The notes beneath the pieces were generated by a model, which worked only from the letters and a program-made list of their open reading frames with translations, was not told the origin of the DNA and ran no database searches. The translations under genes were made by a program, and so were the position numbers. 64,000 nucleotides of DNA from Cellvibrionaceae bacterium. GTDB taxonomy: Bacteria; Pseudomonadota; Gammaproteobacteria; Pseudomonadales; Cellvibrionaceae. The stretch spans positions 1 to 64,000 of the forward strand of contig JANPZW010000010.1 in the NCBI GenBank assembly GCA_024707385.1, given 5' to 3'. Below are positions 1 through 10,867 of this stretch, piece by piece; the stretch's first letter is position 1, and each line of letters starts with the position of its first letter.

Positions 1-464
1 TAGTTGACGCCTTTGATTTTAAACGGTGTGGCAAGGCACGCGGAGGCGGTGCTACCCATGGTTTGGGTGACGCGGTAGGGGCCTGCTTTCTTAACCCCTT
101 TGCTGCGCATGATGTCGGCGGATTCTACGACGCTTTTTGTGGATGCGCCGCCCGAGCCGATGATAATACCGGCGCGCTCATTGGATACTTCGGCTTCGCT
201 GAGGCCAGAGTCTTTAATGGCGTTTTGCATGGCGACATAGGCAAAGCCAGCAGCATCGCCCATGAATCTAAGGCTCTTGCGATCGATGTGTTCGGCGAGA
301 TCAATATCTACCGACCCCGACACCAAGCTGCGAAAGCCTTGTTCTTCGTAGCTCGGATTGTATTTGACTCCTGATCTGCCCGTTTTAAGGGCTTCCAACA
401 CCGTAGCGATATCGTTGCCTAAACAGGACACTATCCCCATTCCGGTAACAACAACACGTTTCAT
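1..464 (-). CDS. fabB: 3-oxoacyl-ACP synthase I (beta-ketoacyl-ACP synthase), partial, runs off window start
   Basis: Minus-strand translation from ATG at 464 reads [32 protein letters not shown]..., a FabB/FabF N-terminus; directly downstream of fabA. Confidence 0.93.
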   Translation of the reverse strand, partial: MKRVVVTGMGIVSCLGNDIATVLEALKTGRSGVKYNPSYEEQGFRSLVSGSVDIDLAEHIDRKSLRFMGDAAGFAYVAMQNAIKDSGLSEAEVSNERAGIIIGSGGASTKSVVESADIMRSKGVKKAGPYRVTQTMGSTASACLATPFKIKGVN

Positions 465-605
465 ACACAACCTCTTGTAACAGGAATATCAGAACTGGAT
501 GGGGTTTTCGAAGGTGCCAATCGTTGATGCGCCTTTTAAACGAAAATTCATTTCGGCGCAATTTGCTGGTTGCAGACGATCGGCTTCAGGACCCCTTCTG
601 GCTAA

Positions 606-1130
606 TTAAAAGCTTTCAGTATTGGTGAACAGTCCGACGCGCAGATCTTTGGCGAAATAGATGTCTTTGCCGTCGACGGTGACTCTACCATCTGCGATTC
701 CCATGACCAGCTTTCGTTCGATCACGCGCTTCAGATTGATGTGATAAGTGACCTTTTTGGCGGAGGGCAGGATCTGGCCAGTGAATTTTACCTCGCCAGC
801 ACCAAGGGCGCGACCCCGTCCGGGATTGCCCCGCCACGCAAGATAAAAGCCCACCAGTTGCCACATGGCGTCAAGACCAAGACAGCCCGGCATGACGGGA
901 TCGCCGGGAAAGTGACATTCAAAAAACCAGAGGTCCGGGGTGATGTCCAGCTCGGCAACGATCTCTCCTTTGCCAAATTCCCCGCCGATCTGACTGATAT
1001 GCGCTATGCGGTCCACCATCAGCATGTTGGGTTTGGGCAATTGTGCATTGCCGGGGCCAAACATAAGGCCGTCGCCACAGGCGAGCAGTTCGTCGCGTCC
1101 GTAGGAGGGTTTCGGCTCGAAAGGCTGCAT
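606..1130 (-). CDS. fabA: 3-hydroxydecanoyl-ACP dehydratase/isomerase
   Basis: 174 aa; [30 protein letters not shown] is the FabA active-site region; fabAB order. Confidence 0.97.
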   Translation of the reverse strand: MQPFEPKPSYGRDELLACGDGLMFGPGNAQLPKPNMLMVDRIAHISQIGGEFGKGEIVAELDITPDLWFFECHFPGDPVMPGCLGLDAMWQLVGFYLAWRGNPGRGRALGAGEVKFTGQILPSAKKVTYHINLKRVIERKLVMGIADGRVTVDGKDIYFAKDLRVGLFTNTESF

Positions 1131-1385
1131 AGGGTGCTCTTGTGTCTTGATGTTAATGATCAGGAAGAAGCTGCCGAACTCGTGCGTAACTTATTCTGGT
1201 TTAGACTCAACCGTTGAATAAGCTGCCATCGGGAGCGCCAATTCTCGGGGGAGTGCCATTCTAGCGGCAAAACCGATGATGTCCAGCAAAAAGCGCTCAA
1301 CGACTGGGTGCGGTTGCATTGCGCCAAAAATCGTATGGTATAGTCGGCGCCTTGTTCGTCTACTCTCTTCATCATTATTCTAAGG

Positions 1386-2225
1386 ATGCCCTCTATGATT
1401 AAGAAGTGCCTGTTTCCTGTTGCGGGTTATGGTACCCGTTTCCTCCCAGCCACCAAGTCCATGCCCAAAGAGATGCTCCCCATCGTCAATAAGCCTCTGG
1501 TTCAGTATGGCGTCGAGGAATCGCTTGAGGCGGGGCTGAGCGAGATTGGGTTTGTGACAGGGCGCGGTAAGCGAGCCATCGCCGATCATTTCGATGTCAG
1601 CTATGAGCTCGAACATCAAATTGCAGGCACGTCTAAAGAGGCATACCTCAGCTCTATTCGTTCGGTCATGGCCAAGGGCTCATTTTCCTTCACACGTCAG
1701 GCGGAAATGCGTGGATTGGGTGATGCGATTCTAAATGGCAAGCGGCTGATCGGAGATGAGGCCTTCGGTGTGGTTCTGTCGGATGATCTTTGTATGCCGG
1801 AAGGTGACGGACCGGGTGTGTTGGCTCAGATGGTGAGTCTGTACCGCCAGTTTCGTTGCAGCATAGTGGCGATTCAAGAAGTACCTGAGGATCAGATTTC
1901 AAAGTTTGGTGTGATTGCAGGTAGTCAGATCAAGGCGGATTTGGTGCAGGTCTCCAATATGGTGGAGAAGCCTGACGTAAAAGACGCTCCCTCCAATCTT
2001 GCGGTGATTGGCCGCTATATCCTCACGCCGGATATTTTCGATATTTTGGCCAATACCAAACCGGGTAAAAACGGCGAAATCCAGCTGACGGATGCGTTGC
2101 TGACACAAGCGCAAAATGGCTGTGTACTGGCTTATAAATTCAAGGGCCGCCGCTTTGATTGCGGTAGTGTTGAGGGCTTTGTCGAAGCCACCAACTATGT
2201 CTATGAAAACATTTATAAGGCTTGA
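1386..2225 (+). CDS. galU: UTP--glucose-1-phosphate uridylyltransferase
   Basis: KKCLFPVAGYGTRFLPATKSMPKEMLPIVNKPLVQYGVEE signature; 279 aa. Confidence 0.97.
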   Translation: MPSMIKKCLFPVAGYGTRFLPATKSMPKEMLPIVNKPLVQYGVEESLEAGLSEIGFVTGRGKRAIADHFDVSYELEHQIAGTSKEAYLSSIRSVMAKGSFSFTRQAEMRGLGDAILNGKRLIGDEAFGVVLSDDLCMPEGDGPGVLAQMVSLYRQFRCSIVAIQEVPEDQISKFGVIAGSQIKADLVQVSNMVEKPDVKDAPSNLAVIGRYILTPDIFDILANTKPGKNGEIQLTDALLTQAQNGCVLAYKFKGRRFDCGSVEGFVEATNYVYENIYKA

Positions 2226-2246
2226 TGCCGCGCCATTGATGGATAA

Positions 2247-3590
2247 ATGATGAAGATCGAGTGTTTTAAAGCTTACGACCTGCGCGGCCGCGTACCTGAG
2301 GAGCTCAATGAAGAAGTGGCCTACCGGGTAGGCCGCGCTTTTGTCGACTTCTTATCCGCCAAAAGCGTGGTGGTAGGGCACGACATACGACTGACCAGTG
2401 AATCTCTTTGCGATGCGCTGGTCCGCGGTCTTACCGAAGCGGGCGCAGACGTCGTCCATATAGGTCAATGCGGTACCGAGGAGGTTTATTTCGCGACGTT
2501 TGAGCTTGGTGTTGATGGCGGTATTTGTGTGACCGCCAGTCACAATCCGATGGACTACAACGGCATGAAGCTCGTGCAGAGCGGTTCGCGACCCATTTCC
2601 AATGACAGCGGGTTGCTGGATATACGCGCGCTTGCCGAGTCCGGTATATTCAAAACGTCATTGGCCGTAGGCAATTTGCAACGCCGGGACATGCGTCCGG
2701 AGTATGTGAAGCATTTGCTGACCTATGTGGATGTCAGCCAGCTCAAGCCATTGAAGATCGTGGTCAACCCGGGCAATGGTGGCGCCGGTGCGGTGGTCGA
2801 GGCGCTTGAGTCTTTTTTGCCAGTGCGGTTCGTCAAGCAGCATTTCGAGCCCGACGGCCGGTTTCCCAACGGTATCCCCAATCCGATTCTGGTGGAGAAT
2901 CAGGGAGTGACCTCCCGCGCGGTGATCGAGGCCGGGGCGGATTTGGGAATCGCCTGGGATGGTGATTTTGACCGCTGCTTTTTCTTCGACGAAAAAGGCG
3001 CTTTTGTGGATGGTTATTACGTTGTTGGCCTTCTCGCCGAAGCGTTTCTGGCTCGCAATCCTGGCGCGAACATCGTTCACGATCCTCGCTTAGTCTGGAA
3101 TACCGTCGATCTGGTGAGTTCATGCGGCGGCCGCGCTGTGCAGAGTAAAACCGGTCATGCGTTCATCAAAGAGCGTATGCGCAAGGAAGATGCGGTTTAT
3201 GGCGGCGAAATGAGTGCGCACCATTATTTTCGTGACTTTGCCTATTGTGACAACGGCACCATTCCCTGGCTACTGGTAGCGGAGTTGATGAGTCGTCGCG
3301 GCCAGACGCTGTCGCAGATGGTCAATGAGCGCATCGCAAAATTTCCCTGCAGCGGTGAGATCAATCGCAAGGTGGCGGATCCGGTGACACTGCTGCGGCA
3401 GATCGAAGAGAAATACGCTTCAGACGCGCAGGTGGTGGATAAAACGGACGGGTTGTCAGTGGAGTTTTCCGATTGGCGATTCAATGTTCGCAGCTCCAGC
3501 ACTGAGCCGGTTTTTCGTTTGAATGTCGAATCGCGTGGTGACGCTGAATTGATGCGACGGAAAACGGAAGAATTGCTGGCGATGATGTGA
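2247..3590 (+). CDS. phosphomannomutase/phosphoglucomutase (CpsG/ManB type)
   Basis: [27 protein letters not shown] and [19 protein letters not shown] (phosphoserine loop); 447 aa. Confidence 0.92.
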   Translation: MMKIECFKAYDLRGRVPEELNEEVAYRVGRAFVDFLSAKSVVVGHDIRLTSESLCDALVRGLTEAGADVVHIGQCGTEEVYFATFELGVDGGICVTASHNPMDYNGMKLVQSGSRPISNDSGLLDIRALAESGIFKTSLAVGNLQRRDMRPEYVKHLLTYVDVSQLKPLKIVVNPGNGGAGAVVEALESFLPVRFVKQHFEPDGRFPNGIPNPILVENQGVTSRAVIEAGADLGIAWDGDFDRCFFFDEKGAFVDGYYVVGLLAEAFLARNPGANIVHDPRLVWNTVDLVSSCGGRAVQSKTGHAFIKERMRKEDAVYGGEMSAHHYFRDFAYCDNGTIPWLLVAELMSRRGQTLSQMVNERIAKFPCSGEINRKVADPVTLLRQIEEKYASDAQVVDKTDGLSVEFSDWRFNVRSSSTEPVFRLNVESRGDAELMRRKTEELLAMM

Positions 3591-3615
3591 GTGGATTAAT
3601 TTCCTGTGGTGCACC

Positions 3616-3642
3616 AAAAGCCGACGTAACGTCGGCTTTTTT
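3616..3642 (+). terminator. Rho-independent terminator
   Basis: AAAAGCCGACgtaacGTCGGCTTTTTT after the phosphomannomutase gene. Confidence 0.85.
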
Positions 3643-3700
3643 GTTTGGTCTCAACTGAAAAGCTTTGCGTATAAATGTCGTCTGGAAATAGGGCGTCCAT

Positions 3701-4663
3701 ATGGCGGAACCGGCACAAACAAAAAAAATCCCTGTGGGAATTTCGTCCTGCCTTTTTGGGGAAGAGGTTCGCTACAACGGTGGGCATAAACACAATGCGT
3801 ATTGCACAGATGTTCTGGCACAGCATTTTGCATTCAAACCTTTTTGCCCTGAGGTCGCCATTGGTATGGGCGTGCCACGCGAAACGATTCGCTTGGTGGG
3901 CGAGCTTGGTAGGGCGCGTGCTCGCGGGACGCAAAATTCCGAACAGGATGTCACGGATCGTCTGCAGACATACGCCGAAGCGGTAGTCGCTGAGGCAGCG
4001 GCTCTGCGCGGCTATATATTGATGAAGGACTCTCCCAGTTGCGGTCTTTACAGCACCAAGGTCTATAGCGACAAGGGCGCGCCCATCGGTAAAGGCGCCG
4101 GTATTTTTGCTGCGCGCTTGCGCGAGCGTCTGCCTCTGTTGCCGATGGAGGAGTCGGGGCGGTTGAATGATCCTGGTTTACGGGAGAATTTTGTCTCGCG
4201 CGTATTCTTTTATGATCGCTGGTGGCGAGAGGTGGCTTGCGAGCCCAGCCCACACAAGCTGGTTGCCTTTCATTCGCGCGACAAATATTTCGTCATGTCG
4301 TATGGGCAGAAGCTCTATCGCGAGACGGGAGCTCTGGTTGCTCGTGCAGGCAGCGGTGATTTGCGGCCTCTGTTGGAGGAATACATTCAAACGATTATGC
4401 GCGGGACGCTCAAGCCGCCCACGCGCAAAGGTCACGTGAACGTGTTGTTTCATATGGTCGGTTATTTGCGAAAGTTGGTGCCTGGAGGAATTCGCCAGGA
4501 TTTGACGCAGGCGATAGAGGAATATCGCACGGGGCTTGTGCCTTTGGTTGTGCCGATGAAATTAATGCAGCACTATCTGGATAACTACGCCAGCGATTAC
4601 ATTCGACAGCAGACCTATTTGCATCCCTATCCATTTGAGCTTGGATTGCGCAACAACATTTGA
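3701..4663 (+). CDS. DUF523 + DUF1722 domain protein (YbgA-like)
   Basis: PVGISSCLFGEEVRYNGGHKHN...LMKDSPSCGLYS (DUF523) followed by a DUF1722-like C-terminus (HMVGYLRKLVPGGIRQDL). Confidence 0.85.
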   Translation: MAEPAQTKKIPVGISSCLFGEEVRYNGGHKHNAYCTDVLAQHFAFKPFCPEVAIGMGVPRETIRLVGELGRARARGTQNSEQDVTDRLQTYAEAVVAEAAALRGYILMKDSPSCGLYSTKVYSDKGAPIGKGAGIFAARLRERLPLLPMEESGRLNDPGLRENFVSRVFFYDRWWREVACEPSPHKLVAFHSRDKYFVMSYGQKLYRETGALVARAGSGDLRPLLEEYIQTIMRGTLKPPTRKGHVNVLFHMVGYLRKLVPGGIRQDLTQAIEEYRTGLVPLVVPMKLMQHYLDNYASDYIRQQTYLHPYPFELGLRNNI

Positions 4664-4689
4664 TGATGTGTTTTTTATGTAAATAACGG

Positions 4690-4718
4690 TTGACGCCCCC
4701 ATATCCTCTCCCTATAAT
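4690..4718 (+). promoter_or_regulatory. sigma-70 promoter of tRNA-fMet
   Basis: TTGACG - 17 bp - TATAAT ending 39 bp before the tRNA 5' end. Confidence 0.8.
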
Positions 4719-4756
4719 TCGCGGCCTCAGCTAAGCCGCTAGGCTTTCTGATCAGG

Positions 4757-4833
<77 letters not shown>

Positions 4834-4840
4834 CTTTTTC

Positions 4841-4879
4841 AAAAGACCGTCTTGGGTTTCCAAGACGGTCTTTTTTTTT
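4841..4879 (+). terminator. Rho-independent terminator after tRNA-fMet
   Basis: AAAAGACCGTCTTGGgttTCCAAGACGGTCTTTTTTTTT. Confidence 0.93.
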
Positions 4880-5149
4880 GGCCTTTTTTACGCTTGTTGG
4901 TTTGCCCCGTTCTGCCTCATGCCCACTACTATTTTTTTGGAAGCCTGCTCAGGCTCCTAAAAAGGTCTTGTCCCAGAGATTTTTTATTTTAATCACCGTT
5001 GTTAATTTAATCTCGACCTACTCCCAGAAGATCGATAGTCCCTCTTGGCTTTTGCCTGCTCCGTTTATCGGTGCGGTTCGGCCTTGGCCGGTGCATTGGC
5101 GGGTGTTTTCCTATACCCTTGCGCCTTTATTTTTTATTCCCGAGAGACA

Positions 5150-6205
5150 ATGCGGCGTCAGGATTTTTATTACGAGTTGCCCGAAGACTTGATCGCAAAG
5201 GTTCCGGCGCAGGAGCGGCGGGCGAGCCGTTTGTTGTGTTTGGATGGCGCCACCGGGGAGCTGCAGGATCGGCAATTCGCCGACATTCTATCGCTCGTCC
5301 AGCCCGGCGATCTTATGGTGTTCAACGACACCCGTGTCATCCCAGCCCGTGTTTTCGCGCTGAAACCAACCGGCGGCAAGGTGGAGATTCTGGTGGAGCG
5401 GGTCCTGGCCAGCGATCTGGTGTTGGCCCATGTCAGAGCAAGTAAAGCGCCTAAAGAGGGCGCCATTTTGCTGTTGGAGGATGGCACTGAAGTGACGGTG
5501 CTTGGGCGGCGCGATGAATTGTTTGAGCTGAAATTTCCGCCTGGAATGTCCGTCATGCAGGTGTTGGAGGCGGTGGGGCATATGCCGCTTCCCCCTTACA
5601 TCGACCGCCCCGACCAGGCGTTTGACCAGGAGCGGTATCAAACCGTCTTCGGGCGCAATCCCGGCGCGGTGGCCGCGCCAACCGCGGGCCTCCACTTTGA
5701 CCGGATGCTATTGGACCAGTTGGCCGCGCAGGGCGTGGAAACGGCTTTTGTTACCTTGCATGTCGGTGCCGGCACCTTCCAGCCGGTGCGGGTAGACGAC
5801 GTGCGCACCCATCGTATGCACAGCGAAGTCATGATCCTGAGTGCGCAGGTGTGCGCGCAGATTGAGGCAGCCAAGGCGCGCGGTGGACGGGTGATTGCGG
5901 TGGGCACCACAAGTGTCCGCTGTCTGGAGACGGCTGCCAGAGATGGCCAGATCCGTCCTTATGAAGGCGAGACCAACATTTTTATCTATCCCAGCTACCA
6001 ATTTAAGGTGGTGGACGCGCTGGTGACGAACTTCCATCTGCCGGAATCGACCTTGCTGATGCTGGTGAGTGCTTTCGCCGGCTATCGCTATACGATGCAT
6101 GCCTATCACCACGCGGTCGCGCACAAGTACAGGTTTTTTAGCTACGGCGACGCCATGTTTATAACCCCCAATCCCGGGGCCGCAGCCGAATTCGCGCTGC
6201 TTTGA
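5150..6205 (+). CDS. queA: S-adenosylmethionine:tRNA ribosyltransferase-isomerase
   Basis: [29 protein letters not shown]...[14 protein letters not shown]...GLHFD; upstream of tgt. Confidence 0.97.
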   Translation: MRRQDFYYELPEDLIAKVPAQERRASRLLCLDGATGELQDRQFADILSLVQPGDLMVFNDTRVIPARVFALKPTGGKVEILVERVLASDLVLAHVRASKAPKEGAILLLEDGTEVTVLGRRDELFELKFPPGMSVMQVLEAVGHMPLPPYIDRPDQAFDQERYQTVFGRNPGAVAAPTAGLHFDRMLLDQLAAQGVETAFVTLHVGAGTFQPVRVDDVRTHRMHSEVMILSAQVCAQIEAAKARGGRVIAVGTTSVRCLETAARDGQIRPYEGETNIFIYPSYQFKVVDALVTNFHLPESTLLMLVSAFAGYRYTMHAYHHAVAHKYRFFSYGDAMFITPNPGAAAEFALL

Positions 6206-7378
<1,173 letters not shown>

Positions 7379-7504
7379 TACAAACATCAGCCTTACATAG
7401 TCCCGTTATAATGCGCGGCCGCTTTTGGATATGGACGTCTGCGGCGGGAATTGCCCTGGCGCAACAAGACAAGAATTTTTATAAAACTAAAGTTGGACTC
7501 ACTC

Positions 7505-9394
7505 ATGAACCGTTTTCCTCTATGGAAGAATGTCTTGCTGATTTTGTTAGTCGGTCTTGGCTTCATCTACGCCCTACCTAATGTGTACAGCCCTGATCCG
7601 GCTATCCAGATCACCAGTAACTCACGCGCCGCGAAAATCGATGACGAGCTCCTGCAGGTGGTCGGTACGGTTTTGCAGGAAGGGGGAATTGATTACTTCG
7701 GCGCGGAAGTCACCCCGGAAGGTTTCGCAATGATCCGCTTGCGCGACGCCGGCCAGCAGTTGGCGGCCCAGCGAGCCGTGCAGACATTGTTGGATGGTGC
7801 GTCTTACCAGGCGGAAGACAAACGCTACGTGGTGGCGCTCAATCGTGCCTCGACGACCCCGGATTGGCTCGCCTCCCTGGGGGCATCACCGATGAATCTC
7901 GGTCTTGATCTGGCCGGCGGCGTGCATTTCCTGCTGGAGGTGGACACTCCCAAGGCGGTGGCCGATCGGATGGAGGATATGCAGGAGAGCATCAAAAAGC
8001 ACATCCGCGACAAGCGCTTGTTCAATGTTGAGGTGCAGGTGAAGGATCGCACCATCACCATCACCACGCCGAGCGAGGACGCGCAGAAGGTATTGCTCAC
8101 TTATTTGCAGGAAAATTTGCCGGATCTCGCCCGCCAACGCGGCAGTGAAGGGGGAAGCTTCTGGGTTAAAGCCACTTTGGAAAATCGGGTCATCCAGGAA
8201 ATCGAAAACCACGCGGTATCGCAGAACCTCACCACCATTCGCAACCGCGTGAACGAGCTGGGTGTGAGCGAGCCGCTGGTGCAGCGTCAGGGACGCAATC
8301 GCATCGTGGTTGAGCTGCCGGGCGTGCAGGACGCGGCCGGGGCGAAAAAAATCCTCGGTAAAACCGCTAATCTGGAATTCCGTCTTGAAGCTGCGCCGAG
8401 CGCGCCGCCAACACAGAAAGAGCGCTTCGAGTTTTATACCGAAGAAGAGCGCCAAATGCGCGGACCGAAATTTCTCGAGCGCCGCCGCATCATTACCGGC
8501 GAGCGCGTTATCAATGCCATGGCCGGTTTCGATGATCAATCCAACAGTCCCAAGATCGACATCACCCTGGACGGTGAAGGCGGTACCTTGATGCATCACG
8601 CCACCCGCAATGAAGTCGGGCGCAATATGGGCGTGTTGTTTATCGACTATTACACCGAGAAGCAGCGGGTAATGGAGAACGGCCAGCTGGTTGAGAAGGA
8701 AGTGCAGAAAGTCGATAGGAAGATCATCAACCTGGCGACGATTCGCAGTGCGCTGGGCGTGCGCTTCCAGATCACCGGTCTCGACAGCGTCAAAGAAGCC
8801 AACGATGTCGCACTGTTGCTGCGTGCAGGCTCCCTGGCCGCTCCTATGGTATTTGTGGAAGAGCGGACGATTGGCCCTTCTCTCGGCGCAGAAAACATCT
8901 CCATGGGCGTCAAGTCGGTTCAGATCGGCATGTTGATGCTGGTGGTGTTCATGCTGTTCTATTACAAGGTGTTTGGCATAGTCGCCAACATAGTGTTGGC
9001 GATGAACCTGGTGCTGCTGACGGCGCTTATGTCCATTTTGGGTGCCACCCTCACCATGCCTGGGATCGCGGGTATCGTTTTGACCATGGGCATGGCGGTG
9101 GACGCCAACGTGTTGATCTATTCGCGGATCAAGGAGGAGCTGAAAGCCGGCTTGTCACCGCAGGGTGCCATTCACGCGGGTTTTGAGCGCGCGTTTTCTT
9201 CGATCATGGATGCCAACCTGACGACCTTGATCGTCGCTTTCATTTTGTATGCAATCAGCTCGGGATCGGTAAAAGGCTTTGCTGTGACTCTGTCTTTGGG
9301 GATTGTGACCTCGGTATTCACGGCGATTGTTGGCACGCGCGCAATTGTGAATGTCATTTACGGCAATCGAAACGTTACCAAACTGTGGATCTGA
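7505..9394 (+). CDS. secD: protein translocase subunit SecD
   Basis: MNRFPLWKNVLLILLVGLGFIYALPNVYSPDPAIQI...GLDLAGGVHFLLEVD...GMAVDANVLIYSRIKEEL. Confidence 0.98.
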   Translation: MNRFPLWKNVLLILLVGLGFIYALPNVYSPDPAIQITSNSRAAKIDDELLQVVGTVLQEGGIDYFGAEVTPEGFAMIRLRDAGQQLAAQRAVQTLLDGASYQAEDKRYVVALNRASTTPDWLASLGASPMNLGLDLAGGVHFLLEVDTPKAVADRMEDMQESIKKHIRDKRLFNVEVQVKDRTITITTPSEDAQKVLLTYLQENLPDLARQRGSEGGSFWVKATLENRVIQEIENHAVSQNLTTIRNRVNELGVSEPLVQRQGRNRIVVELPGVQDAAGAKKILGKTANLEFRLEAAPSAPPTQKERFEFYTEEERQMRGPKFLERRRIITGERVINAMAGFDDQSNSPKIDITLDGEGGTLMHHATRNEVGRNMGVLFIDYYTEKQRVMENGQLVEKEVQKVDRKIINLATIRSALGVRFQITGLDSVKEANDVALLLRAGSLAAPMVFVEERTIGPSLGAENISMGVKSVQIGMLMLVVFMLFYYKVFGIVANIVLAMNLVLLTALMSILGATLTMPGIAGIVLTMGMAVDANVLIYSRIKEELKAGLSPQGAIHAGFERAFSSIMDANLTTLIVAFILYAISSGSVKGFAVTLSLGIVTSVFTAIVGTRAIVNVIYGNRNVTKLWI

Positions 9395-9408
9395 GCGGGG
9401 TATAGTCC

Positions 9409-10353
9409 ATGAATAACGAAAAAGTCATTGATTTTATGGGCGTCCGCCACTGGGTGGTGGGCGCATCCTTGGTCTTGGTGTTGGCCGCCATACTGTCGTT
9501 CGCGATCAGAGGCTTCAATCTAGGGCTGGATTTCACCGGGGGAACTCTGCTGGAGCTGCATTATGAGCGTCCTGCAGATCTCGAAGTCGTGCGCCAGCAG
9601 CTGAGTCAGGCCGGCTATCCGGGCGCGGTGGTTGTGCACTTCGGTTCGGAAACCGAATTGTTGGTTCGCTTGCAAAGCGATACCAGCGATGAGGATGAAA
9701 CCATCTCAACCAATATCGGAGAAGCTATAGTCGAGGCCTTGCGTCAACAGACTCCCAACGTGGGCATTACCTTGACCCGCAGTGAGATCATCGGCGCGCA
9801 AATTGGTGACGAAATGGCCACCAACGGCATTCTGGGTTTGCTGGTCGCGTTTGCTACGGTGTTTGTTTACGTGGCGATTCGCTTTCAGACCAAGTTTTCT
9901 ATTGGCGCCATAACTGCACAGGTGTTTGATGCGGTGATTCTTCTGGGGGCATTTTCGCTTCTGCAGCTGGAATTCGATTTGACGGTGCTCGCCGCGGTAT
10001 TGGCGGCCAACGGCTACTCGTTGAACGACTCCATAGTTGTGGCGGACCGCATCCGGGAAAACTTCCGCCTTATGCGCGCCGAGTCGACCGAGGAGATCAT
10101 CAATAAATCGCTGACTCAGGTGATGGGTAGAACAATAATCACTTCCGGTACCACCCTTATGGTGTTGGTGGCGCTCTATTTCTTCGGCGGCCAGCTGCTG
10201 GAAAATTTCTCCATCGCCCTGATCATCGGTGTGGTCGTGGGGACTTTCTCATCGATTTACATCATGGCCCCAGCGGTGGTGTGGATGAAGCTGACAAAGC
10301 AGGACTTTATGCCGCCAGTGAAGGAAGGTGCTGAATTGGATGAGCTGCCGTAG
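9409..10353 (+). CDS. secF: protein translocase subunit SecF
   Basis: FNLGLDFTGGTLLELHY...GYSLNDSIVVADRIREN; follows secD. Confidence 0.97.
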   Translation: MNNEKVIDFMGVRHWVVGASLVLVLAAILSFAIRGFNLGLDFTGGTLLELHYERPADLEVVRQQLSQAGYPGAVVVHFGSETELLVRLQSDTSDEDETISTNIGEAIVEALRQQTPNVGITLTRSEIIGAQIGDEMATNGILGLLVAFATVFVYVAIRFQTKFSIGAITAQVFDAVILLGAFSLLQLEFDLTVLAAVLAANGYSLNDSIVVADRIRENFRLMRAESTEEIINKSLTQVMGRTIITSGTTLMVLVALYFFGGQLLENFSIALIIGVVVGTFSSIYIMAPAVVWMKLTKQDFMPPVKEGAELDELP

Positions 10354-10370
10354 TTGCAATTGTCGGAGTA

Positions 10371-10396
10371 AAAAAAGGGGCATAGCCCCTTTTTTT
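10371..10396 (+). terminator. Rho-independent terminator after secF
   Basis: AAAAAAGGGGcataGCCCCTTTTTTT. Confidence 0.85.
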
Positions 10397-10422
10397 GTGC
10401 GTGAAGTCAGGTGCGCGTGAGC

Positions 10423-10623
10423 TCAGGGTAGAGGTTTGGCGGGTTTGGTGTCACTTTCGGTATTGTCTGTGGTATCCAGATTCTTCACCCGTTCGAGCAT
10501 CTCCTGGATGGAAAACTCATGGTCCAGCCGGTGCGCTTCTTCCGGCAGGCAGTTATCTCCCAGGGTGGCGAACAGATTCTCGATCTCGCTCGACAGGTTT
10601 TTGCTGAATTCCCGGAACTTCAT
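10423..10623 (-). CDS. small hypothetical protein (66 aa)
   Basis: ORF MKFREFSKNLSSEIENLFATLGDNCLPEEAHRLDHEF... with plausible composition in a gap between convergent/divergent genes; no family recognised. Confidence 0.5.
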   Translation of the reverse strand: MKFREFSKNLSSEIENLFATLGDNCLPEEAHRLDHEFSIQEMLERVKNLDTTDNTESDTKPAKPLP

Positions 10624-10867
10624 AGGGCAACCCCTCCGCAGACGACATGGTTTAGCATTTGGCCCTGGATGGAGGCGGCTACTTTGCTGGTGCTTTCGAA
10701 AAGTATAGACTCGGGCCCATTTGCGCTAAGCCGTTGGCGAATGTAATGAGAAAAGAATCTAGGCGATTGGATATTCATTCCTGACTGCTTAGGCGTACAC
10801 GGGATTGGCATTCATACGCGGTTTTCCCGCGGACCAGATTTGATAGGGCATGGAATAGGGGAGAGGA

